Shown: positions 8,735 through 17,485 of the stretch, piece after piece | How positions within the stretch are numbered: position 1 is the first letter of the stretch | Layout of the letters: each line of letters starts with the position of its first letter | DNA from: an uncultured Pelagibacteraceae bacterium | GTDB lineage: Bacteria; Pseudomonadota; Alphaproteobacteria; Pelagibacterales; Pelagibacteraceae | Length of the DNA: 32,519 bases | Direction: 5' to 3' | Assembly: GCA_902595795.1 (NCBI GenBank) | Contig: CACJRK010000012.1 | Location: 1 to 32,519, forward strand | Notes under the pieces: model-generated | What the model was told of the DNA's origin: nothing | Seen by the model: the letters and a program-made list of their open reading frames with translations, nothing else | Databases searched by the model: none | Translations under genes and position numbers: made by a program

Positions 8735-9468
8735 AATTAGATAAAAATTTTTTTTCAGAAAATTTAAAAACTTTAATTTATGCATTAATTATTGCAGTTA
8801 TAATTAGATCGCTTTTAGTACAACCATTTTATATACCTTCTTCATCAATGGAACCTACTTTATTAGTAGGTGATAGGCTGTTTGTAACAAAATATACCTA
8901 TGGATATAGCAAACATTCATTTCCTTTTAGCCCTCCAATATTAAATAAAAGAATTATGTTTAGCAGTCCAGAAAGGGGCGATGTGATTGTTTTTAAAACT
9001 CCTGCAGATAATAGAACAGACTACATTAAAAGATTAATTGGTTTACCAGGTGATAAAATTCAGTTTATAGACTCTAATTTATATTTAAATAATTCTGAAA
9101 TTCTTAAATCTAAAATTAATAACAAAACTACTATTTTCTGTGGAGAAAAAAGTATTGATGTTTATAGATTTGAAGAAAAGCTTTCAAACAGTAAAAAATT
9201 TCACACTGTATATTTAAAAGATTATACTTATCAAAATTCAGATATATTTACTGTACCAAAAGATCATTATTTCTTTTTAGGTGACAACAGGGATTGTTCT
9301 AAGGATAGTAGGTATTTAACAAGTGTAGGATATGTGCATAAAGATAATTTAGTAGGAAAAGCTCGATTTATATTTTTTTCTTCAGATAAAAAAAAAGGAA
9401 GTTTTATAGAATTTTGGAAATGGCATAAGTCTATAAGATTTAATAGAACATTTAATACAATTAATTAA
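8731..9468 (+). CDS. lepB: Signal peptidase I
   Basis: A single N-terminal membrane segment (about 12-30) is followed by YIPSSSMEPTL with the catalytic serine S39 just before Met40, then the lysine box DYIKRLIGLPGD with general-base K100, and the GDNRDCSKDSRY box near the C-terminal third. At 245 residues it is in the normal range. It cleaves signal peptides on the outer face of the inner membrane; Slt in this window is a likely substrate. It overlaps acpS by ATGA and rnc by one base. Confidence 0.95.
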   Translation: MKLDKNFFSENLKTLIYALIIAVIIRSLLVQPFYIPSSSMEPTLLVGDRLFVTKYTYGYSKHSFPFSPPILNKRIMFSSPERGDVIVFKTPADNRTDYIKRLIGLPGDKIQFIDSNLYLNNSEILKSKINNKTTIFCGEKSIDVYRFEEKLSNSKKFHTVYLKDYTYQNSDIFTVPKDHYFFLGDNRDCSKDSRYLTSVGYVHKDNLVGKARFIFFSSDKKKGSFIEFWKWHKSIRFNRTFNTIN

Positions 9469-10136
9469 TGAAAATTAACTATCAGAGTTTAGAAAAAAAA
9501 ATTGATTTAAAATTTAAAAACAAAGATCTACTTATCCAAGCCCTTACACATAAAAGCTTTAATCCAAATGAAAATAATGAAAAGATAGAGTTTCTGGGTG
9601 ATAGAGTTCTTGGTTTAGTAATAGCAAAAAAACTTTTAGAAATTTATCCAGATGAAAAAGAAGGTATTCTTGATAAAAAATTTTCTTCGTTAGTGAATAA
9701 AAACACATGTTTGGAAATAGCAAAAAAAATCAATTTAGCTAGTTTTGTTAAAACATTTAATCCTAAGAATAAAAAAATAAAAATTGAAGACAAAATTATA
9801 TCTGATAGCTGTGAAGCATTAATTGGTGCCATATATCTTGATAAAGGTTTTACGATTGTTGAAAAAACCATTCTAAACTTGTGGCAAGATCATATTAAAA
9901 AAAGTGTAGTAACTGAAATTGATGCAAAAACAAAGTTACAAGAACTAACTTTAAAAACCTTTAAAAAATTACCCACTTATAAATTAATTTCAAATACTGG
10001 TCCAAGACACAAACCTATATTCAAAGTCGGAGTAAAATTACCAAACACAAAATATTTTATAGCTTCAGGAAAATCAAAGAAAGAAGCTGAACAAAATGCA
10101 GCAATAGAATGTTTAAAAAATACAAATAAAAAATGA
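9468..10136 (+). CDS. rnc: Ribonuclease III
   Basis: The 222-residue protein has the RNase III signature KIEFLGDRVLGL with metal ligands E41 and D45, and the second acidic pair D113/E116 in DSCEALIGAIYLDKG. A double-stranded-RNA-binding domain occupies about 151-220 (TKLQELTLKTF... KSKKEAEQNAA). It processes rRNA precursors and structured mRNAs. It starts in a one-base overlap with lepB and overlaps recO by four bases. In many alphaproteobacteria era sits between rnc and recO; here it does not. Confidence 0.95.
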   Translation: MKINYQSLEKKIDLKFKNKDLLIQALTHKSFNPNENNEKIEFLGDRVLGLVIAKKLLEIYPDEKEGILDKKFSSLVNKNTCLEIAKKINLASFVKTFNPKNKKIKIEDKIISDSCEALIGAIYLDKGFTIVEKTILNLWQDHIKKSVVTEIDAKTKLQELTLKTFKKLPTYKLISNTGPRHKPIFKVGVKLPNTKYFIASGKSKKEAEQNAAIECLKNTNKK

Positions 10137-10813
10137 ATTGGTCAGACGAGGGATTTTTAATAAGTAAAACAAGATATAATGAAAATTCATTAATTGCTGA
10201 ATTATTTACAAAAGATAAAGGAAAGATATCTGGGATTATTTTTGGTGGTACTTCAAAAAAAATTAAAAATTATCTTCAAGTTGGTAACAAACTCCATGTT
10301 AATTACAATTCAAAAAGTGAAAACAGAATAGGTTATTTTAAAATTGAAATTTTAAATGCTTATACACCCCTATATTTTGATCATAAACAAAAGTTGTCTA
10401 GTATTGCATCTGCTATGAATTTAATTAAAATACTAACAGCAGAGTCACAATCTAATAATAAAGTTTATTTTATTATTCAAAATTTATTTTTAATTCTAAA
10501 AGAAAAAGATTGGTTAAAAAAATATGTATTCTGGGAATTGGAGTTGCTTAAAATACTAGGATATGATTTAGCGCTCGATAATTTAGTTGAAAAAAATTTA
10601 GAGGGTAACAAAACTGTTTATTATGCCAGCTCTTCAAATGAAAAGAAATATGTACCTAATTTTTTGATTGAAAAAGATATAGAAGTTAATGATCTAGATA
10701 CTTTATTGAATGGTTTGAAATTGGTAGGTGACTATTTGGATAAAACAATATTAAGACCAAATAATTTAAATTACCCAAACAGTAGGATATTATTTTTAAA
10801 TACTTTGAAATAA
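10133..10813 (+). CDS. recO: DNA repair protein RecO
   Basis: The 226-residue protein begins with WSDEGFLISKTRYNENSLIAELFTKDKGKISGI, the typical RecO oligonucleotide-binding domain, followed by a mostly helical C-terminal part (WELELLKILGYDLAL). RecO loads RecA with RecR and anneals single strands in RecFOR repair. The zinc-binding cysteines of some homologs are not present. It overlaps rnc by ATGA. Its stop codon is immediately followed by the stop of convergent hemB, with no bases between. Confidence 0.88.
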   Translation: MNWSDEGFLISKTRYNENSLIAELFTKDKGKISGIIFGGTSKKIKNYLQVGNKLHVNYNSKSENRIGYFKIEILNAYTPLYFDHKQKLSSIASAMNLIKILTAESQSNNKVYFIIQNLFLILKEKDWLKKYVFWELELLKILGYDLALDNLVEKNLEGNKTVYYASSSNEKKYVPNFLIEKDIEVNDLDTLLNGLKLVGDYLDKTILRPNNLNYPNSRILFLNTLK

Positions 10814-11803
10814 TTATTTTATTATTTTATCAAGTCTATCAGCGTAATAGCTTACTATAGCGTTGGCTCCAGCTCTTTTAAAAGCAACTAGACTTTCATA
10901 TATAGCGTCTTTATTTATAAATTTCTTAGATATGGCTGTCTCAATTAAACTATATTCACCTGATACTTGATAAGCAAAAACAGGTAATTTAAATTTATCT
11001 TTTATGGATTTTATTATGTCTAGGTAGGGCATCCCTGGTTTAACCATTACCATATCAGCACCCTCCTTAATATCTAATGCAACTTCTCTTAGTGCTTCAT
11101 CAGAATTTCTATAGTCCATCTGGTATGTTTTTTTATCACCTTTTAGTAAACTTTTAGATCCAACAGCGTCTCTAAAAGGCCCATAAAAGCTTGAAGCATA
11201 TTTTGCGGCATAAGATAATATTTGAACGTTTTGAAATTTATGTTTATCTAAAGCTCTTCTTATTTTTCCTATTCTGCCATCCATCATGTCCGATGGAGCT
11301 AGAACATCACAGCCCATCTCAGCCTGTAGTAATGATTGATTAATCAGAACTTTTATAGTCTCATCATTTAGTATAATGTTAGATTTGACTAAACCGTCAT
11401 GACCATGTGACGTGTAAGGGTCTAAAGCTACATCGCACATTATACCTATTTGATTTTTGTATCTTTTTTTAATCTCTTGTATTCCTCTACAAACTAAATT
11501 TTTTTCATTTAGCGATTCTGTACCTAATTCATCTTTATGTACATTTTGGGTTTTTGGAAAAAGTGCAACCATTGGTATCTTTTTTTTTATGGCTTTATCC
11601 ACTATTTGGCTCAATCGATTAATTGTATATCTGTATACACCTGGCATAGATGAAATCTCTTGTCTTTTATTAGATCCTTCAATTAAAAAAATTGGTAATA
11701 TAAAGTCGTTTGGACTTAAAGTATTTTCCTGAATCAGTCTTCTTGACCAAGACTCTTTTCTACTTCTTCTAAGTCTTAGACTGGGATATTTACCAATAAT
11801 CAT
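10814..11803 (-). CDS. hemB: Delta-aminolevulinic acid dehydratase (porphobilinogen synthase)
   Basis: The 329-residue enzyme shows the two active-site lysines K201 (SYAAKYASSFYGPFRDA) and K255 (MVMVKPGMPYLDI). It condenses two 5-aminolevulinate molecules to porphobilinogen in heme synthesis. The metal segment reads DVALDPYTSHGHDG (from 124), with aspartates where zinc enzymes have cysteines, so this is the Mg-type enzyme. It is convergent and abutting with recO. Heme made by this route would feed heme A synthase (ctaA) and the bc1 complex, whose chaperone is also encoded here. Confidence 0.96.
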   Translation of the reverse strand: MIIGKYPSLRLRRSRKESWSRRLIQENTLSPNDFILPIFLIEGSNKRQEISSMPGVYRYTINRLSQIVDKAIKKKIPMVALFPKTQNVHKDELGTESLNEKNLVCRGIQEIKKRYKNQIGIMCDVALDPYTSHGHDGLVKSNIILNDETIKVLINQSLLQAEMGCDVLAPSDMMDGRIGKIRRALDKHKFQNVQILSYAAKYASSFYGPFRDAVGSKSLLKGDKKTYQMDYRNSDEALREVALDIKEGADMVMVKPGMPYLDIIKSIKDKFKLPVFAYQVSGEYSLIETAISKKFINKDAIYESLVAFKRAGANAIVSYYADRLDKIIK

Positions 11804-11876
11804 GTTTTAATTTACTTTTAAATTGCGACAAAAGTAATATACACATATACAAAAAAAAGAGTAGAAAGCAATCAAG

Positions 11877-12515
11877 ATGAGCATTAAAACTTCAAGTGTA
11901 ATCGATTTAGGCATTAAAAAAGAAGAGAGGATCTTAGACTTTCGTGATTTTCAAAAACAAGAAATCAAATTTGATATAGATAAATTACAAGAGGCCTATC
12001 ACCAAATAGTTAAAATCAAAAAATTTGAAGATGCTGGTGTAACTCACTTTGGTGCAATATCCCTAACCCAAATACCTGGTGATCCTGATTCTATAAAGGG
12101 TAATAAGGCTCGAGGTGTATATTGGACAAAACCTGATAAATCAGGAAAAGAGGTAGTTAGAGATGAGTCTGTTCACGAGTCAGCCTATTCAGAATTTATA
12201 AAAGATTATGAAAATACTTATTTTAAAGAAGTATATGATGCTCTCTCTGCAAAATATAAACTTGGAAGAGTTAGAGTTCTTTTAAAAGAACCAAGATCAA
12301 CTTTAAGTTGGCACAGAGATCCTGAGCCAAGATTACACATACCTATAATTACTAATCCAGGCGCCATCATGGTTATTGATAATGTTGCTAAGCATTTGCC
12401 AGCCGATGGATCTGTTTGGGTTACAAATAACACTAAGTATCACAATGCATTTAATGGTGGAGAAGAAAATAGAATACATTTAGTTGCATGTGTTCTAAAT
12501 TACAAATTTAATTAA
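11877..12515 (+). CDS. Aspartyl/asparaginyl beta-hydroxylase-like 2-oxoglutarate/Fe(II) dioxygenase
   Basis: The 212-residue protein has a double-stranded beta-helix core in its C-terminal half. The segment LSWHRDPEPRLHIPI gives H146 and D148, and YHNAF gives H189, the usual HxD...H iron triad; R199 in NRIHLV is placed to bind the 2-oxoglutarate carboxylate. This resembles the aspartyl/asparaginyl/prolyl hydroxylase family. The N-terminal 120 residues are not recognised. The substrate is unknown; peptide or ribosomal-protein side chains or a small molecule are all possible. It stands between hemB (divergent) and rpiB, one base before the latter's TTG start, and may share its transcript. Confidence 0.72.
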   Translation: MSIKTSSVIDLGIKKEERILDFRDFQKQEIKFDIDKLQEAYHQIVKIKKFEDAGVTHFGAISLTQIPGDPDSIKGNKARGVYWTKPDKSGKEVVRDESVHESAYSEFIKDYENTYFKEVYDALSAKYKLGRVRVLLKEPRSTLSWHRDPEPRLHIPIITNPGAIMVIDNVAKHLPADGSVWVTNNTKYHNAFNGGEENRIHLVACVLNYKFN

Positions 12516-12516
12516 T

Positions 12517-12942
12517 TTGAGAAAAATATTTATTTCATCTGATCACGCTGGGTTTAAATTAAAAGAAGCTATAAAAGTTTATCTAAAAACAAAAAAAATA
12601 AAATTTTTGGACCTAGGTCCTAATAATGATAATAAAGTTGATTATCCTGATTATGCTCATAAAACAGCAAGAAAAGTAAGTCTTAATAAAAATAATGTTG
12701 GTATTTTAGTATGCGGATCTGGTACAGGTATGAATATTGCGGCAAATAAGCATAAAAATGTTCGCGCTGCACAATGTTTTAATCTAAAATCCACAAAATT
12801 ATCCAGATTGCATAACGATGCAAATATCATTACATTAGGATCTAGGTTGATTACTAAAAAAAATGCTTTAAAATTTGTAAATGTTTTTTTAAATACAAAA
12901 TTTGATGGTGGTAGACACTTAAAAAGAGTAAAAAAAATATAA
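12517..12942 (+). CDS. rpiB: Ribose 5-phosphate isomerase B
   Basis: The 141-residue protein starts at a TTG one base after the previous stop. The start is fixed by homology, since [16 protein letters not shown] is the usual N-terminus of RpiB. Other motifs are [25 protein letters not shown] with the catalytic cysteine C66, and [14 protein letters not shown] with H99. It interconverts ribose 5-phosphate and ribulose 5-phosphate, supplying both PRPP and the ribulose 5-phosphate used by the riboflavin genes nearby. The rpiB-glyA-nrdR-rib order is common in alphaproteobacteria. Confidence 0.94.
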   Translation: MRKIFISSDHAGFKLKEAIKVYLKTKKIKFLDLGPNNDNKVDYPDYAHKTARKVSLNKNNVGILVCGSGTGMNIAANKHKNVRAAQCFNLKSTKLSRLHNDANIITLGSRLITKKNALKFVNVFLNTKFDGGRHLKRVKKI

Positions 12943-12944
12943 TT

Positions 12945-14252
12945 ATGTCTAGTGAAAAAAATTATTTGAACGATAGTTACAAAAGTTTCTTTGAGGATAG
13001 TTTATCTGTAAAAGATCCAGAACTTTATGCAGCAATTAAAGATGAATTAATCAGACAACAACAGCATATTGAATTAATCGCATCTGAAAATATAGTCTCA
13101 CAAGCAGTATTGGAAGCACAAGGATCAGTATTAACTAATAAATATGCTGAAGGTTATCCTGGTAAAAGATATTATAATGGTTGCGAGCATGTTGATGTAG
13201 CAGAAAACCTTGCAATCGAAAGATTAAAAAAGTTATTTAATTGTAAATTTGCAAATGCACAACCACACTCAGGTGCTCAAGCTAATGGAGCAGTATTTTT
13301 AGCTTTGTTAAGCCCAGGAGATACATTCATGGGAATGAGTCTAAATTCAGGAGGTCATATTACTCATGGATTAAAAATTTCAATGTCTGGTAAATGGTTT
13401 AATGCAATAGGCTATGATGTAGATAAAAAATCTGAATTGATAGATTATGACAATGTTGAAAAACTTGCTTTAGAACATAAACCCAAACTAATCATTGCTG
13501 GTGGAAGTGCTTATTCTAGAGTAATTGACTTTAAAAGATTTAGAGAGATTGCAGATAAAGTTGGAGCATATCTAATGGTTGATATGGCTCACTTCTCAGG
13601 GTTAGTTGCTGGTAAAGGTTACCCTAATCCTTGTGATTATGCACATGTGGTAACTTCAACGACCCATAAAGTATTTAGAAGTGCAAGAGGAGGAATAATT
13701 TTAACTAATCACGAGGATCTTGCTAAAAAATTTAATACAGCTGTTTTTCCTGGTTACCAAGGTGGACCTTTAATGCACATTATTGCTGCAAAGGCAGCTG
13801 GTTTTCTTGAAGCACTACAACCAGAATTTCAAGATTATATAAAATCAGTTTTAGCAAATGCTAAGATACTTGCAGAAACTTTAAAAAATAATGGATTTAA
13901 AATTTATTCAGATGGAACAGATACTCATTTAATGTTGGTAGATTTAAGACCTTATAATGTAAAAGGCAATCTTGCAGCTGAGAGTTTATCAAGAGCAAAT
14001 ATTACATGTAATAAAAATGGTATTCCTTTTGATACAGAAAAACCTATGATTACTTCAGGAATTAGATTAGGCACACAAGCAGCCACAACACGAGGTTTTG
14101 GGTTAAGTGAGTTTAAAACAGTGGGAGATTTGATAACAAAAACTTTAAAAGGTCTATCTGAAAACCCATCAGATAACAGCAAAATAGAAGAAGAAGTAAA
14201 AAATGAAGTTATTTCTTTAACTTCGTCATTTCCGATATATAAGAACTTGTAG
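12945..14252 (+). CDS. glyA: Serine hydroxymethyltransferase
   Basis: The 435-residue PLP enzyme has the family motifs [41 protein letters not shown] and [11 protein letters not shown], and PLP lysine K242 in [14 protein letters not shown]. It interconverts serine and glycine with tetrahydrofolate, so it connects to SoxB, which yields glycine and a C1 unit. The residues after the PLP lysine read VFRSARGG where bacterial enzymes normally have TLRGPRGG or similar; the final RGG is kept. It begins two bases after rpiB, and nrdR follows after 3 bases. Confidence 0.96.
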   Translation: MSSEKNYLNDSYKSFFEDSLSVKDPELYAAIKDELIRQQQHIELIASENIVSQAVLEAQGSVLTNKYAEGYPGKRYYNGCEHVDVAENLAIERLKKLFNCKFANAQPHSGAQANGAVFLALLSPGDTFMGMSLNSGGHITHGLKISMSGKWFNAIGYDVDKKSELIDYDNVEKLALEHKPKLIIAGGSAYSRVIDFKRFREIADKVGAYLMVDMAHFSGLVAGKGYPNPCDYAHVVTSTTHKVFRSARGGIILTNHEDLAKKFNTAVFPGYQGGPLMHIIAAKAAGFLEALQPEFQDYIKSVLANAKILAETLKNNGFKIYSDGTDTHLMLVDLRPYNVKGNLAAESLSRANITCNKNGIPFDTEKPMITSGIRLGTQAATTRGFGLSEFKTVGDLITKTLKGLSENPSDNSKIEEEVKNEVISLTSSFPIYKNL

Positions 14253-14255
14253 TAA

Positions 14256-14714
14256 ATGATTTGTTCAATATGTAAGAAAGGGGAGACATCCGTTGTCGAC
14301 TCTAGGCCAACAGAAGATGGTACTGCTATAAGAAGACGAAGACTTTGTGTTTGTGGAGCTCGTTTTACAACTTTTGAAAGAGTTCAATTTAGAGAATTGA
14401 TGGTAGTAAAAAAAAATGGGAGAAAATCTACATTTGATAGAGATAAACTCTCCAAATCTATATATATTGCTCTTAAGAAAAGACCCATAGACACTGAAAC
14501 AATAGAAAAATTTATAAGTCAAACTTCAAGATCTCTAGAAGAACTTGGTCAAAGTGAAATATCTACTAATACAATTGGAACTATGGTTATGGAAGGATTA
14601 AAAGATTTAGATCCAGTTGGATATGTGAGATTTGCATCTGTATATAGAAATTTCAGAGAAGAAAAAGACTTCGTGCAATTCGTGGACAAGCTAGATGTCT
14701 ACAAAAAAAGATAA
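14256..14714 (+). CDS. nrdR: Transcriptional repressor NrdR
   Basis: The 152-residue protein has an N-terminal zinc ribbon (C3, C6, C31, C33) followed by [30 protein letters not shown] and an ATP-cone domain to about 140. NrdR represses ribonucleotide reductase genes according to nucleotide state. The distal zinc knuckle reads CVCG, with one residue between cysteines, where the family normally has CxxCG, a one-residue deletion. No NrdR box was identified here. Its last 20 bases overlap ribD. Confidence 0.94.
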   Translation: MICSICKKGETSVVDSRPTEDGTAIRRRRLCVCGARFTTFERVQFRELMVVKKNGRKSTFDRDKLSKSIYIALKKRPIDTETIEKFISQTSRSLEELGQSEISTNTIGTMVMEGLKDLDPVGYVRFASVYRNFREEKDFVQFVDKLDVYKKR

Positions 14715-15799
14715 TTTTACATTAAAAGATAAATTTTACATGGAGATTGCCTTAGATCTGGCTAGATCTCGTCACGGTCTCACTGGATCAAATCCTTCAG
14801 TAGGGTGTGTTATTGTTAAAAACGACAAAATAATTTCTATAGGTCAAACCTCATTTAATGGAAGACCACATGCTGAATCCAATGCAATTAAAAATAGTTT
14901 TGAAGATTTAAAAGGCTCAAAAATGTATGTTACCTTGGAACCATGTTGTCATCATGGATTAACACCACCATGCACTGATTCAATAATTAAATCAAAAATT
15001 TCTGAGGTCATATATTCTGTTACGGATATAGACAAAAGAGTAAGAAATAAAAGTTTTAAAATTTTAAATTCAAAAAAAATAATTGTAAAAAAAGGTTTGT
15101 TAAAAAATAAAATCGAAAACTTTTATTATCCTTATTTTTTCAATAGAAAGAAAAAATTACCTTATGTTACTGGCAAAATAGCTGTTTCAAAAAAACAATA
15201 TTATTTACAGTAAATATCAAAAAAAAATTACTAATATTTATTCAGATCAATTTACACATCTTTTGAGATATCAAAACGATGGATTAATGATTACATACAA
15301 AACACTAAACAAAGATAATCCAAAATTAAATTGTCGTTTAAAAAATGTGAAAAATTTTTCTCCTAAAAGAATTATTTTAGATAATAATTTAAACACTAAA
15401 ACAAACAGCCATATAATAAAAACCTCTAATAACAAAAATACTTTAATATTTTATAACAAGGCTGATAAATCAAAAATTTCTAAATTTAAAAGAAAAGGCA
15501 TTATTCTCATTAAATCTAAAATTGATAGAGATAATAGATTTGATATGAGAGAAATTTTAAAAAAATTATATAATTTTGGCTTTAGAAATTTATTAATAGA
15601 GGGTGGAAATGATCTAACTAATTCCCTTCTCAAAAACAAAATTTTTAATAAATTTTATTTATTCAAAAGTCCTAAAAATCTCTCTAAAAGCTCAGAATAT
15701 TTAAAATTTAGTGGTATGAAAACATTAAATCAAAAGTATAAAAAAAAGATTAATTTAAATCTGAATTTGCGAAAAGACAGAATAACATTATATAGATAG
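14695..15799 (+). pseudogene. ribD: Bifunctional riboflavin protein RibD, split by a single-base frameshift
   Basis: The frame from ATG 14695 encodes the deaminase domain (GSNPSVGCVIV, PHAESNAI, EPCCHHGLTPPCT zinc motifs) but stops at 15213 just after VTGKIAVSK, the first strand of the reductase domain. The reductase continues in the next frame (mod +1) to 15799, including LLIEGGNDL. Removing one A from the A7 run at 15189-15195 joins them into about 367 residues, a normal RibD length, reading KIAVSKNNIIYSKYQ across the join. RibD deaminates and then reduces the pyrimidine intermediate of riboflavin synthesis. It could be a real mutation, a sequencing error, or rescued by slippage. Intact ribE and ribBA follow. 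Confidence 0.88.
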
Positions 15800-15804
15800 T
15801 AATT

Positions 15805-16398
15805 ATGTTTAATGGAATAATTTATAATCAAGGTATTATAACCAAAATTATTAAAAGGCCCAAAGGTCTTAATATTTTTGTAAAAAGTAACATTAAAGTA
15901 TCCAATAAAGATATGGGCTTGTCTGTTGCCTGTGATGGTGTTTGTCTAACTTTAATTTCATATAAATCTAAAATTATGGAATTTTACCTTTCGAAAGAAA
16001 CTATAATTCGTTCAAAATTTAAATTTTTAAAACTCAAAGATAAAATAAATTTAGAATTACCTTTAAAATATGGGACGAAAATTTCGGGACACATTTGTCA
16101 AGGACATGTTGATACTGTTGGTAAAGTTTTAAGTGTTAAAAAAATAGATAAATCATTTCTTTTTGACTTTGATTTACCTAAAAAAGAGAGAGAACACTTA
16201 ATAGAAAAAGCATCAATTTGTGTAAATGGTATTTCTCTTACGATTTCAAAAGTTACTAAAAAAGGTTTTCAAATCTGGATTATCCCCCATACTTACAAGG
16301 AAACGAATTTATCAACTTTAAAAAAATCTAGTTTGGTTAACATAGAGATAGATATCCTGTCTAAATACGTTAGGAATTATTTTAATGGGAAAAAATAA
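15805..16398 (+). CDS. ribE: Riboflavin synthase (alpha chain)
   Basis: The 197-residue protein has the two lumazine-binding repeats: MFNGII...GVCLTL in the first, and GHVDTVG...GISLTI with IPHTYKETNL in the second. It dismutates two 6,7-dimethyl-8-ribityllumazine molecules to riboflavin, the step after RibH. It starts five bases after the ribD reductase frame ends and overlaps ribBA by 14 bases. It is uninterrupted, unlike its neighbours ribD and ribH. Confidence 0.95.
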   Translation: MFNGIIYNQGIITKIIKRPKGLNIFVKSNIKVSNKDMGLSVACDGVCLTLISYKSKIMEFYLSKETIIRSKFKFLKLKDKINLELPLKYGTKISGHICQGHVDTVGKVLSVKKIDKSFLFDFDLPKKEREHLIEKASICVNGISLTISKVTKKGFQIWIIPHTYKETNLSTLKKSSLVNIEIDILSKYVRNYFNGKK

Positions 16399-17485
16399 TT
16401 TTGCATCAATCGAGTCAATTTTAAGTGTAGCTAAAAAAGGTGGCATGTTTATTTTGGTAGATGATGAAAAAAGAGAAAACGAAGGAGATTTAGTTATTTC
16501 TACATCAGACTCAAATTCGAAAAATATTAACTTTATGGCAAAATATGGACGAGGTTTAATCTGTTTAGCTCTTGATACACTTCAGGCAAAAAAATTAAAT
16601 TTATCTTTAATGTCTCCGATAAATCAATCAAGAAACAAAACGGCTTTCACAATTTCTATTGAGGCAAAAAAAGGTATAACAACAGGTATATCTGCCAAAG
16701 ACAGGGCTAGAACAATAAAAATTGCCTCAAAAAAAAATGCAAATAAAAACGAAATTGTTTCACCTGGTCACGTATTCCCAATTATTGCTAAAGATGGTGG
16801 GGTTCTTGTTAGAGCAGGACATACAGAAGCTTCAGTTGATATATCTAAATTAGCAAAAAAAAATAACTCTGCTGTAATTTGTGAAATTATGAATGAAGAC
16901 GGCACAATGGCCAAAGGTCATGATTTATTCAATTTTGCAAAAAAACATAAATTAAAAATTGGAAAGATAGAAGATCTGATCGCATATAGACTAAAAAAAG
17001 AAAAACTTATTAAACTTAAAAAGCAAAGTATTATTGATGTAAAAAATCAAAAATATAATATTAGAATTTATGAGAATCTTTTAGATGGATCAGAACATTT
17101 CGCATTAATAAAAGGTAAAATTAAAAAAGGTATAGCCCCAAGAGTAAGAGTAATTTCCTCTAATGTCGTCCAAAACTATCTAATAAATCAATCACTACCA
17201 AATTCATTTAATAAGACCTTAAATTATTTTAAAAAATATCAAAATTGTGTTTTAGTTTTTATCAAAGATTCAAATTTAAAATCAGTAACTCAGACTTTAA
17301 AAGATTATAAAAACAAAGACTTTTATAAAAAAGGGAATGACAAGTTAATAAGAAATTATGGTATTGGAGCTCAAATTATTAAAGACTTAAAAATTAAAAA
17401 CATGATATTAATTACTAAATCACCAAAAAAAGTTATTGGTCTTGATGGTTATGGTATAAAAATTATAAAACAAGAACTAATTTGA
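16385..17485 (+). CDS. ribB: 3,4-dihydroxy-2-butanone 4-phosphate synthase with degenerate GTP cyclohydrolase II-like domain
   Basis: Residues 1 to about 205 form an intact RibB domain: DDEKRENEGDLV, GLICLAL, GITTGISAKDRA, SPGHVFPIIAKDGGVLVRAGHTEA and a HDLFNFAK segment. It converts ribulose 5-phosphate to the four-carbon riboflavin precursor. The remaining part (about 215-366) aligns in position with RibA but lacks its zinc cysteine motif and the RVHSEC-type segment, reading APRVRVISSNVV instead. It keeps the C-terminal NYGIGAQIIKDL pattern. Such RibB proteins with an inactive RibA-like tail (RibBX type) are known in proteobacteria. A separate functional RibA would then be needed elsewhere. 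Confidence 0.92.
   Translation: MGKNNFASIESILSVAKKGGMFILVDDEKRENEGDLVISTSDSNSKNINFMAKYGRGLICLALDTLQAKKLNLSLMSPINQSRNKTAFTISIEAKKGITTGISAKDRARTIKIASKKNANKNEIVSPGHVFPIIAKDGGVLVRAGHTEASVDISKLAKKNNSAVICEIMNEDGTMAKGHDLFNFAKKHKLKIGKIEDLIAYRLKKEKLIKLKKQSIIDVKNQKYNIRIYENLLDGSEHFALIKGKIKKGIAPRVRVISSNVVQNYLINQSLPNSFNKTLNYFKKYQNCVLVFIKDSNLKSVTQTLKDYKNKDFYKKGNDKLIRNYGIGAQIIKDLKIKNMILITKSPKKVIGLDGYGIKIIKQELI

Noticed and set aside
15189..15196. A AAA AAC heptamer as a programmed -1 frameshift site in ribD
   Set aside because: The heptamer resembles a classic slippery site, but the needed shift is +1 (or -2), the wrong direction, and no stimulatory hairpin is evident.
15263..15799. Independent gene starting at TTG 15263
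   Set aside because: The frame continues upstream with RibD-like sequence to the A7 run, so this is the 3' half of a frameshifted ribD, not a separate gene.
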